DNA of 64,000 nucleotides. It comes from VRUE01 sp963770315. GTDB lineage: Bacteria > Actinomycetota > Thermoleophilia > Solirubrobacterales > 70-9. Positions within the stretch are counted from its first letter, which is position 1. The number at the start of each line of letters is the position of its first letter. The notes beneath the pieces were generated by a model that saw only the letters and a list, made by a program, of their open reading frames with translations, was not told where the DNA came from and made no database searches. Location of the stretch: positions 2,232,001 to 2,296,000 of the forward strand of contig CAVYPC010000002.1 in assembly GCA_963770315.1 (NCBI GenBank), read 5' to 3'. The position numbers were made by a program, and so were the translations under genes. Shown here piece after piece: positions 16,029 through 27,470 of this stretch.

Positions 16029-16649
16029 CTACTTCGCCTTCTCCAGGATCTCGACCAGGCGCCAGCGCTTGGTCTTCGAGAGCGGCCTCGTCTCGACCAC
16101 GCGGACCGTGTCGCCCTCGCCGGCCTCGTTGCGCTCGTCGTGAGCGTGGAGGGTGCGCGAGCGGCGCACCACCTTCTCGTAGGTCGGGTGACGCCGCGCC
16201 GTGTCGATCCGGACGACGATCGATTTCTGGCCCTTGTCGGAGACGACGATCCCCTGCCGCACCTTGGCGGCATTGGCGTCCTTCTCGGCGGGCGGCGTCC
16301 CGGTTCCGGGCGTCTTCTTGGCCTTCGCGACAGCCCGTTCCTTGCGCCGTTCGGCTGCCGCGCGCTTCCGCGCCTCGGCCCGAGCGGTCGCCCGCTCCTC
16401 GGGAGACTGCTGGGGCCTCGCTTTGCCGGGCCTGCGTGAGGCTTCGAGCCGCTTCTTCTCCTTCCAGGGAAGATCGTCCTCGGGATTCGGCTCGGCTTCG
16501 GTGGCAGGCTCCGCTGCTTTCTCCTCGGCCTGAGCGGGAGCATCCGCCTCCTCAGCCGCAGGCTCCTCTGACGCGGGACCCGCGTCCTGAGGGGCCTCAT
16601 CCTGAGGAGTCTCCTCTACTGCATCTTTTTTCTGCTCGTCCTCAGCCAT
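16029..16649 (-). CDS. rpsQ: 30S ribosomal protein S17 with about 126-residue N-terminal extension
   Basis: The C-terminal 80 residues are a full S17 (RQGIVVSDKGQKSIVVRID; HDERNEAGEGDTVRVVETRPLS). S17 is usually 80-100 aa; this one is 206. The first about 60 residues are acidic and Ala/Glu/Pro-rich, the next about 65 are basic and Ala/Arg/Lys-rich (probable helix). ATG overlaps the rpmC stop. I see no start codon nearer the S17 core that would be better placed, although a shorter form started at an internal GTG cannot be excluded. Confidence 0.93.
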   Translation of the reverse strand: MAEDEQKKDAVEETPQDEAPQDAGPASEEPAAEEADAPAQAEEKAAEPATEAEPNPEDDLPWKEKKRLEASRRPGKARPQQSPEERATARAEARKRAAAERRKERAVAKAKKTPGTGTPPAEKDANAAKVRQGIVVSDKGQKSIVVRIDTARRHPTYEKVVRRSRTLHAHDERNEAGEGDTVRVVETRPLSKTKRWRLVEILEKAK

Positions 16650-16861
16650 TACTTCCTCAGCTCTCTATCCAGATCGATTCCGCGCTGCTTGGCAATCGTC
16701 AGCAACCGCGCGATGTCCCGTTTGGCCACGCTCAACCGGTGGGTGTTCTCGAGCTCCCCGGTGGCGTGCTTGAAACGCAGGTTGAAGGACTCCTGCTTGG
16801 CGTCGATCAGCTTCGCCACCAGCTCGTCGTCTTTCATGTTGTGGGCCTCGGCCGCCTTCAT
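16649..16861 (-). CDS. rpmC: 50S ribosomal protein L29
   Basis: A 70-aa helical hairpin protein at the peptide exit, MKAAEAHNMKDDELVAKLID followed by a conserved FNLRFKHATGELENTHRL segment. The ATG overlaps the rplP TGA in TGATG; longer in-frame sequence upstream is rplP read in another frame. Confidence 0.97.
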   Translation of the reverse strand: MKAAEAHNMKDDELVAKLIDAKQESFNLRFKHATGELENTHRLSVAKRDIARLLTIAKQRGIDLDRELRK

Positions 16862-17280
16862 CAGGACTCGGCCCCCTCGCGCATCACGAACTTGGTCTTG
16901 ATCGGAAGCTTGTGGCCGGCGAGGCGCAGGGCCTCGCGGGCGAGATCCTCGGGCACGCCGGCAAGCTCGAACATCACCTTGCCGGGCTTGACCACGGCGA
17001 CCCAGCCCTCGGGATTGCCCTTGCCCGAGCCCATCCGCGTCTCGGCGGGCTTCTTGGTGTAGGGCTTGTCCGGGAAGACGTTGATCCAGACCTTGCCGCC
17101 ACGTTTGATCTTGCGGGTCATCGCGATACGCGCGGCCTCGATCTGGCGGTTGGTGATCCAGCCGCGGTCGAGGGCCTTCAGCCCATACTCGCCGAAGGCG
17201 ACGTGGCTGCCACCCTTGGTGTAGCCGCGCATCCGGCCGCGCATCTGTTTGCGGTGCTTGACCCGCTTCGGCATCAGCAT
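16861..17280 (-). CDS. rplP: 50S ribosomal protein L16
   Basis: Positions tRNA in the A site. The 139 aa start MLMPKRVKHRKQMRGRMRG and carry the conserved GYTKGGSHVAFGEYGLKAL and RMGSGKGNPEGWVAVVKPG segments. One-base overlaps with rpsC and rpmC. Confidence 0.98.
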   Translation of the reverse strand: MLMPKRVKHRKQMRGRMRGYTKGGSHVAFGEYGLKALDRGWITNRQIEAARIAMTRKIKRGGKVWINVFPDKPYTKKPAETRMGSGKGNPEGWVAVVKPGKVMFELAGVPEDLAREALRLAGHKLPIKTKFVMREGAES

Positions 17281-18002
17281 CAGCGATCACGTCCTCCGCG
17301 CCCGCGGTCGCCACCACGCCCGCGCCCGCCACCGCCCTGCGGCTCGCCGTCGGCGGGAACCTGGTCGGAGCGGAACCCTTCGGGCATCACCTCGCCCTTG
17401 TTGATCCAGCATTTGACGCCGATCCGGCCCGCGGTGGTGCGCGCCTCGAAGAAGCCGTAGTCGATGTTGGCGCGCAGCGTGTGCAGCGGCACCCGCCCGT
17501 CGGAATAGCTTTCGGTCCGCGCCATCTCAGAACCGCCGAGGCGGCCCGATACCTGCAGCTTCACCCCTTTGGCGCCGGAGCGCATCGCCGAGGTCAGGGC
17601 GCGTTTCATCGCCCGCCGGAAAGCGACCCGGTTCTGCAGCTGCTCGGCGATCGACTGGGCGACCAGTTTCGCATCGAGCTCGGGGCGCTTGACCTCGCGG
17701 ATGTTGACCTTGACCGGCGTTCCGGTCAGCTTGTGCAGCTCCTTGCGCAGCGCGTCCACTTCGCTGCCCGACTTGCCGATCACGATGCCGGGACGGGCGG
17801 TGTGGATGTCGACGGAGACCTCGCCGCGGCGCTCGATCGTGATGCTGGAGAGCCCCGCGTGGGCGAGTTTGCCCTCGATATGATCGCGGATCTTCAGATC
17901 CTCCGCGAGCACGTCGGCAAAGCCCTTCTCGTCGAACCAGTTCGACTTCCAGTCCTGGATGTAGCCGACCCTGAAGCCGCCGGGATGGATCTTCTGTCCC
18001 AT
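17280..18002 (-). CDS. rpsC: 30S ribosomal protein S3
   Basis: Part of the mRNA entry channel. The 240 aa start MGQKIHPGGFRVGYIQDWKS, have a KH domain (GIVIGKSGSEVDALRKEL) and a C-terminal S3 domain, and end in a Gly/Arg-rich tail (GGGGRGRGGDRGRGG). Seven nt separate it from rplV. Confidence 0.98.
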   Translation of the reverse strand: MGQKIHPGGFRVGYIQDWKSNWFDEKGFADVLAEDLKIRDHIEGKLAHAGLSSITIERRGEVSVDIHTARPGIVIGKSGSEVDALRKELHKLTGTPVKVNIREVKRPELDAKLVAQSIAEQLQNRVAFRRAMKRALTSAMRSGAKGVKLQVSGRLGGSEMARTESYSDGRVPLHTLRANIDYGFFEARTTAGRIGVKCWINKGEVMPEGFRSDQVPADGEPQGGGGRGRGGDRGRGGRDR

Positions 18003-18009
18003 GGTCTCG

Positions 18010-18582
18010 CTACTCCTCTTCCGGACTCAGAGCCACTGCGATGTGGCTGGTTCGCTTGTTGATCGGGGTTGCCCGGCCCAGCGCCCGCGGACGGAAGCGG
18101 CGCAGCGTCGGGCCTTCGTCGACGGTGATCTCGGCGACCCGCATCTCGTCGGCGACGAGATCGTGGTTGTTCTCCGCATTGGCCGCGGCCGACTCGATCA
18201 GCTTGCCGATGTCCTGGGCGGCGGCGCGCGGCGAGAACTGCAGCAGCGCCCGCGCCCGATCGATCTGCAGGCCGCGGACCTGATCGGCGATGAGACGGGC
18301 CTTGCGAGGGGCGACGCGCACGTAGCGAGAGCTGGCGCGGACGACGATCGGCCCCACCGGCTTCGGCGGCTCTTTCTTCTTCGCCGGCTCTTTTTTGGCA
18401 GCGGGTTTTTTCGCGCCCTCTTTTTTCGCCGCAGCTTTTTTCTCGGCCGGCGCTTTTTTCGCTTTCGCTTTTTTCGGCGCCTCTTTTTCGGCAGCAGTTT
18501 TTTTTGGCTCTTTTTTCGCCATTTTTTTGCTGTTTTTCTTATCCGGGTTGCTGCTTTTCTTATCCGGGTTCTCGTCGGCCAT
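18010..18582 (-). CDS. rplV: 50S ribosomal protein L22 with Lys/Ala-rich N-terminal extension
   Basis: L22 lines the peptide exit tunnel. The normal L22 core begins near residue 81 (VRASSRYVRVAPRKARLIAD). Residues 1-78 are a repetitive lysine/alanine segment with KKAPAEKKAA and AAKKEP patterns, coded by DNA full of runs of six T on the plus strand and a 17-base direct repeat near 18535-18573. It resembles histone-H1-like or mycobacterial basic tails. ATG at 18582 is 2 nt after the rpsS stop; an internal ATG (residue 21) is an alternative start. Confidence 0.96.
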   Translation of the reverse strand: MADENPDKKSSNPDKKNSKKMAKKEPKKTAAEKEAPKKAKAKKAPAEKKAAAKKEGAKKPAAKKEPAKKKEPPKPVGPIVVRASSRYVRVAPRKARLIADQVRGLQIDRARALLQFSPRAAAQDIGKLIESAAANAENNHDLVADEMRVAEITVDEGPTLRRFRPRALGRATPINKRTSHIAVALSPEEE

Positions 18583-18584
18583 CG

Positions 18585-18857
18585 CTAGTCGCCCTTGCCG
18601 GTGCCGGAATGTGCGCGGAAGGTCCGAGTCGGCGCGAACTCGCCGAGCTTGTGCCCGACCATCGACTCCGAGATGAAGACCGGTACGTGCTTGCGGCCGT
18701 CGTGGACGGCGATCGTGTGACCGACCATGTCCGGGAAGATCGTCGAGGTCCGCGACCAGGTTTTCACCATCTGCTTCTGGCCGGAATCGTTCATCGCGGA
18801 GATCCGCCTCATCAACGCCGCTTCCACCCACGGTCCCTTTTTGGTCGAGCGTCCCAT
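18585..18857 (-). CDS. rpsS: 30S ribosomal protein S19
   Basis: Head protein contacting the A-site finger. The 90 aa begin MGRSTKKGPWVEAALMRRIS and include the GHTIAVHDGRKHVPVFISE signature. Between rplB (10-nt gap) and rplV. Confidence 0.98.
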   Translation of the reverse strand: MGRSTKKGPWVEAALMRRISAMNDSGQKQMVKTWSRTSTIFPDMVGHTIAVHDGRKHVPVFISESMVGHKLGEFAPTRTFRAHSGTGKGD

Positions 18858-18867
18858 GATCTGTTTC

Positions 18868-19710
<843 letters not shown>

Positions 19711-19718
19711 CTCTCTCC

Positions 19719-20012
19719 CTACGCAGTCTCGGCGCCTTCGAACAGCTCGATTCGCTCGCCCGGGGCGAGCTGGACGATCGCCTTCTTCCAGCCCCGGGTC
19801 CGGCCTTTGCTGAGGCCCCGCCGCTTCGGCTTCGGCCGCACCTTCGAGGTGTGCACCCCGGCGACGCCGACATCGAAAATCTCTTCCACCGCGGCGGCGA
19901 TCTGGGTCTTGTGGGCACGGTCGTTGACCCTGAAGGTGTACTTGCCTTCGGCGATCAGCGCGTAGCTCTTCTCCGAGACGACCGGGCGGACGATGATGTT
20001 GCGAGCGTCCAT
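19719..20012 (-). CDS. rplW: 50S ribosomal protein L23
   Basis: Docking site for trigger factor and SRP at the tunnel exit. The 97 aa start MDARNIIVRPVVSEKSYALI and contain the VNDRAHKTQIAAAVEEIFDV signature. Overlaps rplD by one base. Confidence 0.98.
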   Translation of the reverse strand: MDARNIIVRPVVSEKSYALIAEGKYTFRVNDRAHKTQIAAAVEEIFDVGVAGVHTSKVRPKPKRRGLSKGRTRGWKKAIVQLAPGERIELFEGAETA

Positions 20013-20623
20013 CAGCCCAGTCTCTCCTCGAGCTTCTCCAGCGCCTTTTCGGAGATCACCAGCGAGGCGGCGCCGATCACGTCGGCGACACCGATCGCGC
20101 CCACCTCGGCGACCTCAACCCGAGCGATGTTGCGAAAGCTCTTCAGGGCGCCCGTCTCCTCGCCTTCGAGGACGACCAGGGTCGGGCGCTTGGCCCCCCA
20201 TTTGGCCAGCGCCTCGGCGGCTGCCTTGGTCGAGGGAGTCTCGTAGGCCGCCGGGTCCAGGACCGCGATGCTGTCGCGCTCGGCGTGGACCGAGAGCGCC
20301 GAGCGCATCGCCTTGCGCCGCGCTTTGCGGTTGACCTTGACGGTGTAATGGCGGGGCTTGGGGCCGAAGGTGACGCCGCCGCCGAACCGGCTGGACACGC
20401 CGAGGGTGCCGGCGCGAGCGCGGCCGGTGCCCTTCTGGCGCCAGGCCTTGGCGGTGGTGAAGGAGACCTCGCCGCGGGTCAGCGTGGAAGCGGTGCCGCG
20501 CCGTCGGGAGGCGAGGTCGGCGCGAGCCGTCTCGTGCACCAGCGAGTGGTGGAAGGGCTCGGCGAAGAGCTCTTTCGGCAGGTCCGCCTTGGTCGTCTTG
20601 CCCAGCACAGCCGCTTTAGCCAT
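20012..20623 (-). CDS. rplD: 50S ribosomal protein L4
   Basis: Tunnel protein and, in E. coli, autogenous regulator of the S10 operon. The 203 aa contain the conserved loop WRQKGTGRARAGTLGVSSRF. Overlaps rplC by 8 nt. The hairpins ahead of rpsJ are the natural place to look for an L4 response here. Confidence 0.98.
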   Translation of the reverse strand: MAKAAVLGKTTKADLPKELFAEPFHHSLVHETARADLASRRRGTASTLTRGEVSFTTAKAWRQKGTGRARAGTLGVSSRFGGGVTFGPKPRHYTVKVNRKARRKAMRSALSVHAERDSIAVLDPAAYETPSTKAAAEALAKWGAKRPTLVVLEGEETGALKSFRNIARVEVAEVGAIGVADVIGAASLVISEKALEKLEERLG

Positions 20624-21245
20624 CGGTCCTCACCTCGATCAAGGCGTTGCGCGAGCCGGGAACCGAGCCTTTGAGCAGCAGCAGGTTGCGCTCCGCGTCG
20701 ATCTCGGCGACTTCGAGGCCGCGCTGGGTGGTCCGCTTGTTGCCCATCTGACCCGGCATCCGCTGCCCTTTGAAGACGCGGCCCGGGAAGGCGCTGGCGC
20801 CGATCGAGCCCGGCGCCCTGACGTTGTGGGAGCCGTGACTGACCGGGCCGCGGCTGAAGTTGTGGCGCTTGATCCCACCCTGGAAGCCCTTGCCGATCGA
20901 GATCCCGGAGACTTTGACCTTCTGCCCCGCCTCGAAGGAGTCGACGGTGACGTCGTCCCCAACCTTGGGGCCCCCCTCGGCACCGAGATCCTCGTCGCGG
21001 AACTCGACCAGATGGCGCATCGGCGCCGCCCCGGCCTTCTTCAGGTGCCCCAGCTCCGCTTTGCTCAGCTTGCGCTCCTTGACCTCGCCGTAGGCGAGCT
21101 GGACGGCAGCGTAGCCGTCTCGCTCGGCGTCGCGGACGGCCGTCACCTTGCAGGGGCCGGCCTCGATCACCGTTACGGGTACCACGGTGCCGTCCTCGCG
21201 GAAGACCTGCGTCATGCCGAGCTTCTTGCCGAGGATCGCAGCCAT
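20616..21245 (-). CDS. rplC: 50S ribosomal protein L3
   Basis: Early assembly protein near the peptidyl transferase centre. The 209 aa start MAAILGKKLGMTQVFREDGT and hold the GFQGGIKRHNF and SIGASAFPGRVFKGQRMPGQ segments. Follows rpsJ by 7 nt. Confidence 0.98.
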   Translation of the reverse strand: MAAILGKKLGMTQVFREDGTVVPVTVIEAGPCKVTAVRDAERDGYAAVQLAYGEVKERKLSKAELGHLKKAGAAPMRHLVEFRDEDLGAEGGPKVGDDVTVDSFEAGQKVKVSGISIGKGFQGGIKRHNFSRGPVSHGSHNVRAPGSIGASAFPGRVFKGQRMPGQMGNKRTTQRGLEVAEIDAERNLLLLKGSVPGSRNALIEVRTDG

Positions 21246-21252
21246 TAGCCGA

Positions 21253-21573
21253 CTACAGCCTGATCTCGATGTCGACGCCCGCCGGCAGCGAGTCGAGCCG
21301 CTGCAGTGAGTCGACGGTTTTCGGCGAGGGCTGCAGGATGTCGATCAACCGCTTGTGGGTGCGGATCTCGAAGTGCTCGCGCGAGTCCTTGTCCTTGAAG
21401 GGAGAGCGGATCACGCAGTAGACGTTTTTCTCGGTGGGAAGGGGGACCGGGCCGGAGACGCTGGCGCCGGTGCGCTCCGCCGTCTCGACGATCTCGCGGG
21501 CAGCCCGATCTATGGCGTCGTGGTCGTACGCCTTCAGTCGGATCCGGATTTTTTGTGCCGCGATAGTCGCCAC
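21253..21573 (-). CDS. rpsJ: 30S ribosomal protein S10
   Basis: Small-subunit head protein, also NusE in antitermination. The 106 aa contain IRIRLKAYDHDAIDRAA and the PTEKNVYCVIRSPFKDKDSR segment. First gene of the S10 operon; about 150 nt separate it from tuf, filled with hairpins. Confidence 0.98.
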   Translation of the reverse strand: MATIAAQKIRIRLKAYDHDAIDRAAREIVETAERTGASVSGPVPLPTEKNVYCVIRSPFKDKDSREHFEIRTHKRLIDILQPSPKTVDSLQRLDSLPAGVDIEIRL

Positions 21574-21589
21574 AGTCGTTTCTCTTTTT

Positions 21590-21715
21590 CTTCCTGCGCG
21601 GTCTTTACCGCGCAGGAAGGGCGCCGCCCCCTGGTGGTGGGGCGCCGCCCCTGGTCGTATGTCTTTTTAGTTTTCTCGCCGCAAGAGCGGCGAGGGCGGG
21701 TGAACGCCCGCCCTC
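21590..21715 (-). promoter_or_regulatory. Tandem hairpins in the tuf-rpsJ leader
   Basis: Three strong stems: a 13-bp perfect stem with a 4-nt loop at 21590-21619; an 8-bp perfect stem CTCGCCGC-AAGA-GCGGCGAG at 21675-21694; and a 9-bp stem at 21692-21715 that competes with the second. A GC-rich stretch with two near-copies of GGCGCCGCCCC lies between them. On the transcribed minus strand the stems are not followed by U-runs, so they look more like leader or processing structures than simple terminators. They lie in the position of the S10 leader. Confidence 0.5.
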
Positions 21716-21725
21716 CGATGCTGGA

Positions 21726-22910
<1,185 letters not shown>

Positions 22911-23031
22911 CGCTCTCCGTTCTACCTTTCGAAGTCGGGTTCTGTCTGACTTGGGTGATTGAGTCTGCTTGAAAATTCCTGGCAGCCGGGAATCTGCTGC
23001 CTGCGGGCGAACCTGGGAAATATAGCCAGAT

Positions 23032-25143
<2,112 letters not shown>

Positions 25144-25183
25144 GGTCTTAAGGTAAGCGTTGTCTTGAAGTCGGGACGAGAGA

Positions 25184-25211
25184 AATCTAAGAAGTCATCG
25201 CCTGCCGGCAA
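25184..25211 (-). promoter_or_regulatory. Possible fusA promoter
   Basis: On the minus strand TTGCCG (25211-25206), 16-nt spacer, TAGATT (25189-25184), about 40 nt ahead of the fusA ATG. Matches to the sigma-A consensus are partial, so this is only a candidate. Confidence 0.3.
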
Positions 25212-25233
25212 GAACCGCCGGGATCGGCGCATG

Positions 25234-25252
25234 AAAAAGGCCCTCGCGGGCC
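25234..25252 (-). terminator. Intrinsic-terminator-like hairpin upstream of fusA
   Basis: On the minus strand GGCCC-GCGA-GGGCC is followed directly by TTTTT. It ends about 90 nt before the fusA start codon. With no minus-strand gene upstream for over 2 kb, it is either a leader attenuator, a stop for antisense transcription across the membrane-protein gene, or chance. Confidence 0.45.
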
Positions 25253-25293
25253 CGGCGAAACGTACTGCGAAAAAGAAGCCTGAGCGACGCGCG

Positions 25294-26220
25294 ATGATAG
25301 CAGCGACGCGACGGCGCATCGGAAAGATGCCCCGGCAGGCGGGGAAGCGCCTCGGCAACGCCCTCCCCGGGCTCCTCACCGCGACTCGCAGGGTCGACCG
25401 CACGGTCGACCGGCAGCTGCAGCGCGCCTGGCCACCGATCGCCCGCGCCGGTCGATCGGCCCGTGCTGCCGGCAATCGCCTCGGTCGGCGCCTGCGCCCG
25501 GTCGGCGTCGTCCTCTTCCGCGGCCTCGCCCTGCTCGAACGCCATCTGCTGCGTACCGCCGCCTGGGCGCAGCGAGCGGCGACCCGCGGCAGCGCCGTGC
25601 TCACCCCGCAGCGGGCGATCTGCCTGACGATCCTCGGCTCGGCGGGGTGCCTGCTCGCCTCCCAGTTCGTCGACTACCGGGCGGTCGAGATCGGCCAATC
25701 GGGCTATGCGGGCCTGCCGGCCGCGACCCCACCGACCGCCGGCGCCGAGACCGCCGGGCAAGCCCATGCCTACCTGCTGATCCCGGTGGCGCTGCTCGCC
25801 GCCGCACTGGCCCTCGCCGTGCTGCGCAACGGCCGCCGGCAGGGGCTGGGGCGGATCGTCTTCGTGCTCGGCCTGCTCAGCCTCGCCGTCATCCTCCTGG
25901 TCGACCTGCCGGCCGGGCTGGATGCGGGGGCCCAGGCCTCGCGCTTCTCCGGCGCCAAGGCGGTCCTCTATGACGACTTTTACGCTCAGATCGCCGCCGC
26001 GGCCGGGCTGATGCTGGGCGGCGCGCTGCTCGTTGCAGCCCCGAAAGCGGCGGCCCGCTACCATGCGCGGCCGTGCCGAACACGAACCAACTCATTCGCA
26101 AGGGCCGCAAGCGCCCTAAGAAGAAGACGACGACGCCGGGCCTCAAGTCGGGGCAGGGCAACAAGAAGAGGGTCGCGGCGCCGCAAAGGCGCGGTGTCTG
26201 CACCCGCGTCGCCACGGTAA
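25294..26220 (+). CDS. Putative membrane protein upstream of rpsL (3' end overlaps rpsL)
   Basis: Unrecognised. From the ATG at 25294 the protein has an Arg-rich N-terminal region of about 100 aa, then hydrophobic segments near CLTILGSAGCLLASQF, YLLIPVALLAAALALAVL, IVFVLGLLSLAVILLV and AAGLMLGGALLVAAP, so three to four membrane spans. The last about 50 codons run 148 nt into rpsL in another frame and encode an Arg-rich tail that looks like shadow sequence, so a stop near 26070 may have been lost. An upstream ATG at 25165 would add 43 residues but would cover the fusA promoter region. Confidence 0.6.
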   Translation: MIAATRRRIGKMPRQAGKRLGNALPGLLTATRRVDRTVDRQLQRAWPPIARAGRSARAAGNRLGRRLRPVGVVLFRGLALLERHLLRTAAWAQRAATRGSAVLTPQRAICLTILGSAGCLLASQFVDYRAVEIGQSGYAGLPAATPPTAGAETAGQAHAYLLIPVALLAAALALAVLRNGRRQGLGRIVFVLGLLSLAVILLVDLPAGLDAGAQASRFSGAKAVLYDDFYAQIAAAAGLMLGGALLVAAPKAAARYHARPCRTRTNSFARAASALRRRRRRRASSRGRATRRGSRRRKGAVSAPASPR

Positions 26221-26468
26221 CGCCGAAGAAGCCGAACTCGGCTCTGCGCAAGATCGCCCGCGTGCGCCTCACCAACGGGATGGAGGTCACCACCTATATC
26301 CCCGGCGAGGGCCACAACCTGCAGGAGCACTCGGTGGTGCTGGTGCGCGGCGGCCGGGTCAAGGATCTGCCGGGCGTCCGCTACAAGGTCGTCCGCGGCA
26401 CCCTCGACGCCGCCGGCGTCTCCGACCGCAAGCAGGCCCGCTCCCTCTACGGCGTCAAGGCCAGCTGA
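26073..26468 (+). CDS. rpsL: 30S ribosomal protein S12
   Basis: Decoding-centre protein. The 131 aa begin with GTG (PNTNQLIRKGRKRPKKK) and hold TPKKPNSALRK, with the lysine that is altered in streptomycin-resistant mutants still present, and GHNLQEHSVVLVRGGRVKDLPG. It has no clear Shine-Dalgarno and begins inside the upstream membrane-protein frame. On the plus strand, opposite to fusA. Confidence 0.97.
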   Translation: MPNTNQLIRKGRKRPKKKTTTPGLKSGQGNKKRVAAPQRRGVCTRVATVTPKKPNSALRKIARVRLTNGMEVTTYIPGEGHNLQEHSVVLVRGGRVKDLPGVRYKVVRGTLDAAGVSDRKQARSLYGVKAS

Positions 26469-26472
26469 ATCC

Positions 26473-26943
26473 GTGCCGCGCCGCTCCGCCGCACAGATCC
26501 GCCCGGTCGAACCCGACGCCCGCTACCGCAACCGGCTCGTCCAGCAGCTCATCAACAAGGTGATGAGCGACGGCAAGAAGTCGCTTGCCGAGCGGCTCGT
26601 CTACGACGCGCTGGCGATCGTCGGCGAGCGCTCCAACGAGGATCCCGTCGAGACCCTCGAGGCGGCGATCAAACAACTTACCCCGGTGCTCGAGGTTCGC
26701 TCGCGCCGGGTCGGCGGCGCCACCTACCAGGTGCCGGTCGAGGTCCCCGCCCGCCGCGCCCGCACGCTTGCGGTCCGCTGGCTGGTCGACTTCGCCCGCA
26801 ACCGCCGCGAGTACTCGATGTCGGAGCGGCTCGCCAGCGAAATCCTCGACTCGAACCAGCAGCAGGGCGGGGCCTGGAAGCGCAAGGACGACATCTACCG
26901 CATGGCTCAGGCCAATAAGGCCTTTGCGCACTATCGCTGGTAG
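26473..26943 (+). CDS. rpsG: 30S ribosomal protein S7
   Basis: Nucleates assembly of the 16S 3' domain. The 156 aa start from GTG at 26473 (PRRSAAQIRPVEPDARYRN) and include the conserved GGATYQVPVEVPARRA segment. Directly follows rpsL by 4 nt as in the classical str operon, but is not followed by fusA. Confidence 0.97.
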   Translation: MPRRSAAQIRPVEPDARYRNRLVQQLINKVMSDGKKSLAERLVYDALAIVGERSNEDPVETLEAAIKQLTPVLEVRSRRVGGATYQVPVEVPARRARTLAVRWLVDFARNRREYSMSERLASEILDSNQQQGGAWKRKDDIYRMAQANKAFAHYRW

Positions 26944-26956
26944 CTAGCCTGGCTCC

Positions 26957-27433
26957 ATGAGCCGGCCAATCCTCGCCGTCGACGTCGACGGCGTCATCTC
27001 GCTCTTCGGCTTCGACGAGCCGCCGGACCGCAAAGCCGCGCGGTTCGAACTGATCGACGGAATGGTGCACTGCATCTCGCTGGCCGCCGGAGAGCGGCTG
27101 AAGCGGCTGGCCGAGGTCTACGACCTGGTCTGGGCCACCGGCTGGGAGGAAAAAGCCAACGACTACCTGCCCAACATCCTCGGCCTGCCGGAGCTTCCGC
27201 ACCTGAGCTTCGACGGCGCCGCCCGCTTCGGCTCGGCGCACTGGAAGCTGGGGCCGTTGGACGAGTACGGCAAGGGTCGGCCACTGGCCTGGGTCGACGA
27301 CAGCTTCGACGAGAGCTGCTACGAGTGGGCGCGGGGTCGGGACGTGCCAACCCTCCTCGTCCCCACCGAGCCCCAGCTCGGCCTGGAGGAGGTCCAGGTC
27401 GAAGCGCTGATCGCCTGGGCCGGCGGGCTCTAA
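26957..27433 (+). CDS. HAD-superfamily-like phosphatase domain protein
   Basis: The 158-aa protein starts MSRPILAVDVDGVISLFGFD; the DxDGV motif is the nucleophile-bearing motif I of HAD enzymes. WATGWEEKAND resembles motif II, and VDDSFDESC resembles the motif IV aspartates. No cap domain is apparent. Substrate is unknown. 13 nt downstream of rpsG and probably cotranscribed. Confidence 0.75.
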   Translation: MSRPILAVDVDGVISLFGFDEPPDRKAARFELIDGMVHCISLAAGERLKRLAEVYDLVWATGWEEKANDYLPNILGLPELPHLSFDGAARFGSAHWKLGPLDEYGKGRPLAWVDDSFDESCYEWARGRDVPTLLVPTEPQLGLEEVQVEALIAWAGGL

Positions 27434-27470
27434 CCCCACCGCCGGGAAGAGGCTGTCTACACTGCCCCCG

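Noticed and set aside
21590..21619. Calling the 13-bp hairpin after tuf an intrinsic terminator
   Set aside because: On the transcribed minus strand it is followed by an A-rich, not U-rich, run.
25165..25293. ATG at 25165 as the start of the membrane protein
   Set aside because: The first 43 codons would span the fusA promoter and terminator-like hairpin and encode a Lys/Arg-rich stretch with no family character; kept only as an alternative.
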